This document shows positions 56,377 to 64,000 of a DNA stretch of 64,000 nucleotides, in pieces. Origin of the DNA: Vandiemenella viatica (taxonomy: Eukaryota > Arthropoda > Insecta > Orthoptera > Morabidae); NCBI GenBank assembly GCA_031002005.1, contig CM061919.1:19353687-19417686 (forward strand), in the 5' to 3' direction. Position 1 is the first letter of the stretch; every line of letters begins with the position of its first letter. Under the pieces are notes generated by a model, which did not search any database, was not told the DNA's origin, and worked only from the letters and a program-made list of their open reading frames with translations. The translations under genes and the position numbers were made by a program.

Positions 56377-57088
56377 TAATCCTTAACAAAAACGGCACTG
56401 TCACTTTAGTTCCAATGCAAGTTAAAACTTTTGAATATTAATCACTCCCAAGTAGAACTAGCTTCAACCCGTTCAATGTACATAAGGTTCTTGCACTTCT
56501 ACTTCTTGTATGTTGCTCCGACAGAGTTCGACGGAGGACTGGAATGTAAAACAAATTCATCATTGATTCGAAACCCTGTACTACAGTTGACCACCCTATT
56601 CCGTTGTAGCAGTTTTCTGTATTCTATAAAAAAATCTTTATTCCATAAACGTTTGTCTCCATCATAAGAATATCTTTAAAAACAACCGAAACAAATTACT
56701 TTCTAGTAACGGTTGCTGATGAAAATTACATTCACCATAATAAGCAAAACAAATTTTTGTAAATTAAAAACCTCTTCTTAATGAGCTTCTTGAAATTAAA
56801 TGTCCCTACGATACAAATCACCACACTTTTACCAAATAGCACATGAGAACGACTTAAATTACTAGGAAGAGTAAATTTCATGCATGATTACGAACCTTAT
56901 CTAATCTGCGGTTAGACTGAAGACTGTGGTAGTTTAATAAAAGGAAAGCAAAATCTCGTCCTTCCTGGATGATTTTGGAACGGAAGATAGTAAATCAGCC
57001 AAATATTTGGCAGCATTTCTAGGAACTTGGGGAAATACTGACAAACCTTCAACGGATGTAGAACGGGAGTGTGGGGAGATTATTTATG
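56377..57088. other. Unassigned DNA
   Basis: May include the 5' UTR of the minus-strand LINE. No motif is recognised. Confidence 0.5.
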
Positions 57089-57298
57089 ATTCGTCGATGG
57101 CAAAATAGTTAGAGCCGGGAGAGGATGGAAGCCAATGAAGGAAGAGGACTTCGGTCTTGGCCCTGACTTTTGAAGAAAACATCCCGGAATTCTGAAAATC
57201 ATGGACAACCGAAATTTCGATGACGGACGGATATTTGAACCCGCGGTCTCCCAGACGCTAGGTCTGAGCATTAGCGCTCACCCACCAGCCTCGGTTAC
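57089..57298 (-). mobile_element. SINE family 1 copy, diverged
   Basis: Minus strand: ACCGAGGCTGGTGGGTGAGC head, a B-box region GCGGGTTCAAATATCC, TCCGGGATGTTTTCTTCAAA, a CCTTCATTGGCTTCCATCCTC block and a final CTCTAACTATTTTGCCATCG. The body is altered compared with the 7.5-kb copy. Confidence 0.82.
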
Positions 57299-59214
57299 CA
57301 ACACTGCTAAACGCAATAAGAATAACCGAGTAATTACAAACACTAATGGGGACAGCAGATACATTATTTAGAATATAGGTGGTAGAAATAAATTACATGT
57401 AGCTACAGATTCGGTTTCGTTAACTCTACCACAACCAGTTTAAAAACACTGCAGCTGAAGACTTTGTATTAGCGCATTTTGTATTTTTAAATAATAATAT
57501 CAGGAAGTATACAAACAATTTTTCTGCGGCTACGGTACATAATTGAGAATGTAGAATGTGGTTCCAACTCTTTCCCCTGATAAGAAGAAGTTTGTGATCG
57601 CTCTTCTTTGTCTATAACCCTTTCAAGAACAGAGTTTCTACAGGGGAGTCAGCGAAGAACACTTTGCAAGTTGCTACCTGGAGGACGCCCCTCTCTGCGT
57701 TTACGACCTCTGCGCCGTGGCACGGTGCTCTCTTTTGAAGTTTGCTCGTTTGAGGACGCAGGGTGTTTCCCGCAGACGAGCTCTCGGTACTGAAAAAGAG
57801 CTCTACGAGAGACTGCTATTCACAGGTTAACGATCTCTCGAGCAGGAATCTACCGCGGAAAACCGAAGCTTCGGATCTATACTGAATTTGGGGCATGGCA
57901 TTCTTGCTTTGGTACACATCGCTAACATTTCATTCATCGACTAAATGAGAGAAAATATTTTTGACTTATTGTGAATGACAGGTTATTTGTCTGGTATTGC
58001 TAACACTACCGCTAGCGGTACACTACCGATAGTGTAAGATCCAACGTTATGTTAAGATTTTGCCACTTCAAGTACAGCCACGAATAGCAATCAACTTAAT
58101 GTATCACGAAATCAAGACGCCAGATTACTGTGTATGTCTACGAATGATCCAACACTGTAGTTGCTCAGGTTACGCTTTTATATAAGACCAACCATCTTTT
58201 GCTTAGATTGTTTGAGGACCGCTCAGATCTTCTAAGTGCTCGGCCACACAAGAATCGGTATCAACTACATTAAGAAGGAGGAACATACAATGTTTAATTA
58301 TCATTTGCAGTATATGAAAAATTACAAGTTCTTGGTCCTGTACCCCACATCAAAAAAGATTCATGTAGAGCTATAAATACTACACGTAATGTAATAGAAG
58401 TGGAGAGACATCAATTTCTTCAAAATCGATGTTCTTGTAACCGGCTCTTTTCCCACTACAGCTTAAGTAAGAATGAAGATAACTGCCAACTGTTATTCCT
58501 GCATCTAAGTACACTCCACGTAGCAACAAACTCACGAACGAAATTGTGAGGAAGTAAAAAATAAGTTGAAATTTTTTTCTTCGTCACTTGTCTGTTGTTT
58601 GCATCCCAAGAAATACGCGGCGTGAAAAATATAATTTTTTGTTTGTGCAGGGTTATTTGCAATAAGAAGTGATGTAGGCCTATGTTGTCCCTGAAGGTAC
58701 GCACGTGTTGTTATGAATGAGTGTGTAGAGTAACGTCAAAGAGTGGTCATGGTTCCCGTAGTTCCTACTTTGTCTGATAGTCTAAAATGACAAACCTTCC
58801 GCCTCCGGTACTTCTGCTTTTCGTTACTGCGAATGTTCCTCGTATGATGCGCTAGCAGATGCTGCTCCAAACATTAGCGAACAGAATATTGTAACAACAG
58901 TATACCTGGTGATTTCACTAACAATAATTGAAATTAGTTTGCAGGGTGCTTTTCTGAACAATAATTCCACAATTTTACAATTTTTTCTTCAAAATATTTG
59001 CAACTTTTGAAGGAATGTAATAATGTATAGAGTTATTATAAACGATTAAACGATTGAAACTATTTAAATTTACTGTAATTATATTATTTCACATATTGTC
59101 ATATAACTTTATAGTCGTTTAAAAAAAAACTCTAAAAGTTTTGTTCCACCTCACTTCCATCGCGATATTACTCAATTCTTAAGCGGGAGTTTTTGAAACT
59201 GATGGATCGGTCGA
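57299..59214. other. Unassigned DNA
   Basis: About 1.9 kb. A GC-richer patch at about 57600-57850 includes a minus-strand stretch reading PRRRGRKRREGRPPGSN, but no splice signals or family motif support a gene. Nothing else is recognised. Confidence 0.5.
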
Positions 59215-59340
59215 GATGGTCTCGGTGATCAGCGATTCCTACAATGGCCTCCACCCTATCCCGACCTAACACCAAGCGATTTAAAAAAAAAATCAGTGTT
59301 TAAGGCTCCTCTATACACAAATCTACCAGAACTTCAAACT

Positions 59341-59400
<60 letters not shown>

Positions 59401-59500
59401 TATAATGAGGACATGATGCACCGAGTGTGGCAAGAACTTGATTCAACATCATTCTCCAGCTCCAATCTCCCGCGTGCTGGTCATGAGCTCCTGTCCATGA
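59215..59500 (+). pseudogene. Transposase C-terminal remnant split by poly(T)
   Basis: LLYTNLPELQTG before a T tract and NEDMMHRVWQELD after it resemble the C-terminal end of insect mariner/Tc1-superfamily (DDE) transposases, which often read LPELR-RI...VWQELDYRL. The expected ~10 residues between them are replaced by the T run at 59343-59397. Identification rests on these short blocks only. Confidence 0.4.
59343..59397. repeat. Poly(T) tract, 55 bases
   Basis: Uninterrupted T run inside the transposase remnant, with no adjoining retroelement body. Confidence 0.9.
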
Positions 59501-59553
59501 ATAATTGTTGTTCATGAACAGTCTTCCAATCAAGCCCTAAGTGTTGTATCTCC

Positions 59554-59814
59554 TTTTTTTTTTTTTTTTTTCTTTTTTTTTTTTTTTTGTTAATGGCATT
59601 CGGCTACTGAGGCCACACAGCCAGCTCAATGTGATTCTGATTCTTTCAGTGTATTAGTTTCTCCAGTGTACATATTTTCAAGTGTAATCACAAGGACACT
59701 ACAACACAAACACGACATTCACAGAGACAACACTTTAACACCCATGCCCGCGGCCGGACTCGAACCGGCGACCATCGGCGCGGGGAGCTAGCCCCTACGC
59801 TACCGAGGCCGGCC
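59554..59814 (-). mobile_element. SINE family 3 (tRNA-derived, poly(A) tail)
   Basis: The minus strand begins GGCCGGCCTCGGTAGCGTAG (A box TAGCGTAGGGG). The B box is CCGGTTCGAGTCCGGC, followed by a ~150-bp body containing TTGTCTCTGTGAATGTCGTG and ATTGAGCTGGCTGTGTGGCC. It ends in an A-rich tail (T run at 59554-59588 on the plus strand). The tRNA-like head folds well, and this is the best-preserved head in the window. Flanks TTGTATCTCCTT and TTGTGTATCCTT may be a degenerate target duplication. Confidence 0.88.
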
Positions 59815-60111
59815 TTGTGTATCCTTCTTGATATGGTTCAACCATTTCTTTTTTGCGCCTGCCTTGGATATTCATATTAAAGTAGGCCTTTGCTCTTCTT
59901 TCTTCATCCAGCATTTGGACTTGACATCTGGAGAATCAGAAAGGAGACACGTATAGAGCACTTTTAATATGTCAAAATAATGTTTAAGTTTTCTATATGA
60001 CTGTAAAGTTTGGGGATAATATGTCAAATAAACAGCTACAGTAAATATGTAAAATCGCTTCATCATATGTATAATAATCCTATATACTACATCTTTTTAT
60101 TATGTGTGTTA
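59815..60111. other. Unassigned DNA
   Basis: Short AT-rich stretch between SINE family 3 and the MITE. Nothing recognised. Confidence 0.5.
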
Positions 60112-60343
60112 GGCTCAAAGATTGTAAACGCTCAATGAGCTAAAAAACGACCACAACGCGTTCTGGTTCCAGGCTAACTCAAAACGGCCAAAAAAAAAAA
60201 AAGAGCTATGTAACGCGACGGGTAAGAAGAATCATGTATACTAAATGCAGAGTGGACCGATTCGTCGTGAGCAGAAAGAGTTTGATACTGATGAGTCGTT
60301 TTTTTTTTTTTTCCTCTCAATTAGCGTTTTCGGACTTTCAGCC
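60112..60343. mobile_element. MITE-like element with a TA target
   Basis: Terminal inverted repeats of about 40 bases begin GGCTCAAAGATTGTAAACGC on the left and, as reverse complement, GGCTGAAAGTCCGAAAACGC on the right. Both run on to AACGAC. TA dinucleotides sit at 60110-60111 and 60344-60345. The length is 232 bp with no coding. Size, TA target and termini suggest a mariner/Tc1-type MITE. Confidence 0.6.
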
Positions 60344-61447
60344 TAACATAGACACTGTAAACATTCAAATAAACATGAAGTAACTAAACTCATTAAAACT
60401 GATGACAAGGATTATACGTAGTTAATTTCGTTTCAGTGCTACTAATTGTGCTAAGAACCAGCCGATGATAATGTTGTTGGTTTTGTATCACTCTATAGAG
60501 GTTTTTTTTCTTAATTAGCTAATTTAAATGTTCAGTTTTTGCCTTTTACCTCTGACAAAGGTCAGTCAGCGTCAAAGTGAGATTCAAAAATGTAAAGGAA
60601 TAACATGCTTAAACATTATAAAAAAATGAATTTAATCTATAAAACGAGTTTGTTCTTTTGTCCTTTTCAAGCCCACTGGGGTGATGGGATCATTTAAGAC
60701 CAACTTTTAATCTTTCACCGCAACTTCAGATTACACCCAATTCACGTATGAAATATCAAAGGAATTTGTGGAATGTTTATTTATCTCGTACGAAAAACAG
60801 AACAAAATAATAAGTCTATTTTTTAAGGTACAGGGCTCCTTTCAGATTAAGCTCTCGGGCTTGAGTAGGAACCAGTAGTGTGATTCCAGGAACAGGACTC
60901 CACTGTAATCGTTAATGAAAAGGCAAATAATGTTTATATCTTTACTGGTTAAAATATTTCCTTTTCTTTTAGTTTACACTATCGACAGCCTGTGGCTCTC
61001 GCATACTGGTGTCAGCACCCATTCTCAGAAGAGTTAAATTCGCTGGACTTTATCTTACTAACAATGCATTACTTACCAGCACTAGAAATTAATATACAAA
61101 ATTTGAAATTGCAATTGTATACATTTTGTTTCCTTGGAATAACTACTAGTGTTCACGAATTGTAAACCCAAACAACAGAAAAGCTTCCCCTATTATTTAT
61201 GATTATGACCCTGGGTAAGGGTTTTTAAGCTACAATATACGGGCATAATGTTGCGTTAACTTATTTCATAGTCTGATTGCTGTTCATCGTAAATTATCAG
61301 CTCATTGACAACATGGGTTAAAATAATTGTGGTTGTAAATTGTCTTTAAATGCTTCGTTTTTTTTTTTTTTCTAACTGAGTTATCCTAAACATTAATTTC
61401 ACAAACTGAAATAAAAACGTTTACTACAAGTTTGATATCATCATTCT

Positions 61448-61454
<7 letters not shown>
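60344..61454. other. Unassigned DNA
   Basis: About 1.1 kb of AT-rich sequence with no gene or repeat recognised. Confidence 0.5.

Positions 61455-61510
<56 letters not shown>
61455..61510. repeat. Poly(A) tract, 56 bases
   Basis: Uninterrupted A run just upstream of the LINE fragment. On the plus strand it could be the tail of an upstream retroposed copy, but no body is recognised. Confidence 0.9.
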
Positions 61511-61512
<2 letters not shown>

Positions 61513-61524
61513 TAAAACAATGTT

Positions 61525-62090
61525 CCAGTAGAAACTGCTTGTAAGAGAATATCAGCCGCAATACATGCACAAATGCCATTGTCCGATTGTGTCACATAAA
61601 AAACTAAAAATATTTGAAAAGTGCAACAATAGGTCAGGTAATAGAGGATATAGGTTCACTTTGTAGGAGTTTCACTACGGACGATAGAGTAGTGATAGTG
61701 GGAGGTGCGGGGAATAGTATTGATAGAAAAGCGAGTTATAGTATAGAGAGTGACCTGATAAAGGTGGTGAAGGAGTTACAGCATACCAGGGTGGAGCTCA
61801 TGCAGGTCCTAAGTCGCCATGACCGGCCATAATTGACCTATGCTTTGAGGCGTGTAAATGTGGAAACGGAAGTGCTACTTGGGAAAGACATTAATTCTGT
61901 GTTGGGGGTTGTGCCTGTAAACACCATTGGTAGGTGGGGTTTCACTAGGTATGGCCTACACCTAAATAGAAGGGGGAAGGGAGTACTTTCTGAGTTGTTA
62001 GCTAAAGCAGTGAGGGAGCACATTTCCAGTGATAATGGGGTCAGGACTCTGCCTTTTTTTAGGTTAGGGCTGATGGTGAAGGGATGAAAA
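61525..62090 (+). pseudogene. LINE ORF1 with an SGNH/esterase-like region
   Basis: From 61614: VVIVGGAGNSIDRK, then IESDLIKVVKELQHTRVELM and LSRHDRP, an in-frame TAA at 61830-61832, then RRVNVETEVLLGKDIN, RWGFTRYGLHLNRRGKGVL and AKAVREHI. The GG-GNS and GLHLN-RGK blocks resemble blocks III and V of the SGNH esterase domains known in ORF1 of CR1-like LINEs. The GDSH-type first block was not found. The frame is otherwise open, so this copy is fairly young. ORF2 follows within about 170 bases. Confidence 0.6.
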
Positions 62091-62245
62091 TAGATGATCA
62101 AAGTGATACTGATTGCAGATCCACGATGAGAAAGATCATAGATGTTAAAGAAATAGATGAAGTTGCTGAAACAATAACTGGCTGGGGTCAAACTGGGAAA
62201 GAGTAGATAAATGTTGAAAATATAAAGCCGGAAATAAGGGTGTTA

Positions 62246-62606
62246 ATGGTAAACTGTAGAAGTATACTAAACAAAGTAATCGAATTTGCAAACTTAATAG
62301 AGATACACGAACCAGAAGTAATAATTGGGGTAGAGGGTTGGTTAAAAGAAGACGTACTAGACAGTGAAGTTTTTCCTGATGGTTACAGAGTGTACCGCAG
62401 AGATAGAGGAGCAATTGGTGGAGGAGTCTTCATATTAGTTAGCAAAAACTACCACAGTTCACTGGCGTTCATAGATCAATACCATGAGTTACTTGGGGTA
62501 GATTTCTGGGGTAATAAAAAAGAAAAAATCAGGGTGTTGGCTGCTTACCGCAGTGAAAGAATGACAGATGAAGTTGAGGCTATTGGGGAGAAATTAAATT
62601 CACTCA
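62246..62606 (+). CDS. LINE ORF2, N-terminal endonuclease domain (cut by gap)
   Basis: LMVNCRSILNKVIEFANLIE opens a typical non-LTR AP-like endonuclease. It is followed by PEVIIGVEGWLKEDVLDSEV (catalytic Glu in the E-WL motif), GYRVYRRDRGAIGGGVFILV and IRVLAAYRSERM. The frame is open for about 120 codons to the N gap. Endonuclease order and spacing match CR1/jockey-type LINEs. The reverse transcriptase, if present, would lie in the gap. Confidence 0.88.
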
Positions 62607-63606
62607 NNNNNNNNNNNNNNNNNNNNNNNNNNNNNNNNNNNNNNNNNNNNNNNNNNNNNNNNNNNNNNNNNNNNNNNNNNNNNNNNNNNNNNNNNNNNNN
62701 NNNNNNNNNNNNNNNNNNNNNNNNNNNNNNNNNNNNNNNNNNNNNNNNNNNNNNNNNNNNNNNNNNNNNNNNNNNNNNNNNNNNNNNNNNNNNNNNNNNN
62801 NNNNNNNNNNNNNNNNNNNNNNNNNNNNNNNNNNNNNNNNNNNNNNNNNNNNNNNNNNNNNNNNNNNNNNNNNNNNNNNNNNNNNNNNNNNNNNNNNNNN
62901 NNNNNNNNNNNNNNNNNNNNNNNNNNNNNNNNNNNNNNNNNNNNNNNNNNNNNNNNNNNNNNNNNNNNNNNNNNNNNNNNNNNNNNNNNNNNNNNNNNNN
63001 NNNNNNNNNNNNNNNNNNNNNNNNNNNNNNNNNNNNNNNNNNNNNNNNNNNNNNNNNNNNNNNNNNNNNNNNNNNNNNNNNNNNNNNNNNNNNNNNNNNN
63101 NNNNNNNNNNNNNNNNNNNNNNNNNNNNNNNNNNNNNNNNNNNNNNNNNNNNNNNNNNNNNNNNNNNNNNNNNNNNNNNNNNNNNNNNNNNNNNNNNNNN
63201 NNNNNNNNNNNNNNNNNNNNNNNNNNNNNNNNNNNNNNNNNNNNNNNNNNNNNNNNNNNNNNNNNNNNNNNNNNNNNNNNNNNNNNNNNNNNNNNNNNNN
63301 NNNNNNNNNNNNNNNNNNNNNNNNNNNNNNNNNNNNNNNNNNNNNNNNNNNNNNNNNNNNNNNNNNNNNNNNNNNNNNNNNNNNNNNNNNNNNNNNNNNN
63401 NNNNNNNNNNNNNNNNNNNNNNNNNNNNNNNNNNNNNNNNNNNNNNNNNNNNNNNNNNNNNNNNNNNNNNNNNNNNNNNNNNNNNNNNNNNNNNNNNNNN
63501 NNNNNNNNNNNNNNNNNNNNNNNNNNNNNNNNNNNNNNNNNNNNNNNNNNNNNNNNNNNNNNNNNNNNNNNNNNNNNNNNNNNNNNNNNNNNNNNNNNNN
63601 NNNNNN
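62607..63606. other. Assembly gap, exactly 1,000 N
   Basis: Round-number N run, a scaffolding placeholder. The true distance between the flanks is unknown. Any frame that crosses it is artificial. Confidence 0.99.
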
Positions 63607-64000
63607 CGCGGCGGAGGGTCGGCCGATATTTATGACGGTCGCGGGCGGATAATATTTATGATGCAGGTGCGCTGTATCGGGCGGCTATCCCTTAGAAGCC
63701 CACATTCGTCCTGAGAACGAAACTGAGTTTAAAAAACATACGCTAATACTAAAATTCATATCTCGGAAAGTACTTATCCGATCTTTTTCGGATAAATACC
63801 TCTGTAACGGCCAGAAAAAATCCTTATTACTTGACATGTAATAACGCTATTTTAAAATTATAAATTGCGTTACCTGTTATAAAAATATTGAACCAAGCGA
63901 ATATTATACTGCATTTCGAGAGTAATCATTGAATTACCAAGTAATTAATATTCTAAGACCGTGTAATTGAGTTTTTGTACCCTGGCCGCGTAGGGCGGTT
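63607..64000. other. Unassigned DNA after the gap
   Basis: Begins with a short GC-rich stretch containing GGCCGATATTTATGACGG and GGCGGATAATATTTATGATG, then AT-rich sequence. No gene or known repeat is recognised, and it shows no continuity with the LINE before the gap. Confidence 0.5.

Noticed and set aside
57608..57850. GC-rich patch as a host exon
   Set aside because: No splice-site pair, no long frame and no recognisable motif; base composition alone is not enough.
62240..63652. A 470-codon open frame across the right end
   Set aside because: It runs through 1,000 N. Only the part up to 62606 is real sequence; the residues after the gap are not shown to belong to it.

Overview
This 64-kb window is AT-rich animal nuclear DNA and is almost certainly from an arthropod genome, probably an insect. 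The reasons are spliced Helitron genes, Penelope-like retroelements, Tc1, mariner and hAT transposons, insect-style non-LTR retrotransposons and several tRNA-derived SINE families. I see no intact single-copy host gene, no rRNA or tRNA gene and no CRISPR. The 1,000-N gap near the right end marks a scaffolded draft assembly. The species cannot be fixed from this sequence.

Layout. 1-6.5 kb: two tandem Helitrons on the minus strand; copy 1 runs off the left edge and copy 2 has lost its helicase core. 7.5-11 kb: SINEs, an imperfect inverted repeat carrying tRNA-like heads, and a small tandem duplication. 11.0-14.65 kb: a minus-strand LINE split by a hAT transposon with an exact 8-bp target duplication. 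14.66-15.5 kb: a decayed, spliced minus-strand gene with a domain resembling one I associate with Polinton/Maverick polymerase-type proteins. 17-36 kb: SINEs, two families of old dispersed repeats present as inverted pairs, a truncated Penelope-like insertion that ends in a hammerhead-ribozyme-like motif, a 170-bp tandem array, an RTE-like LINE tail and a probable non-autonomous Helitron. 37.4-39.9 kb: a mariner nested inside a Tc1-like element. 41.1-47.3 kb: two Penelope-like copies in opposite orientation with long tandem-repeat arms, sharing a SINE insertion. 48.0-48.5 kb: a near-perfect palindrome. 48.9-49.4 kb: a tandem array ending in a CATA microsatellite. 50.2-53.8 kb: a dead plus-strand LINE with a Penelope-like element inserted in its reverse transcriptase. 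53.8-56.4 kb: a minus-strand LINE with ORF1 zinc knuckles and an endonuclease. 57-61.5 kb: SINEs, a transposase remnant, a MITE-like element and homopolymers. 61.5-62.6 kb: the 5' part of another LINE, cut by the gap.

Nothing here forms a cellular pathway. The genes are parts of selfish elements: Helitron Rep/helicase, reverse transcriptases, AP-type and GIY-YIG endonucleases, and DDE transposases. Most carry stops, frameshifts or deletions. The best-preserved coding stretches are exons 1-2 of Helitron copy 1, the C-terminal GIY-YIG part of the 52-kb Penelope-like element and the endonuclease part of the 62-kb LINE. The nested insertions give relative ages for several families. I named families by recognising motifs by eye; no alignment or database search was run.
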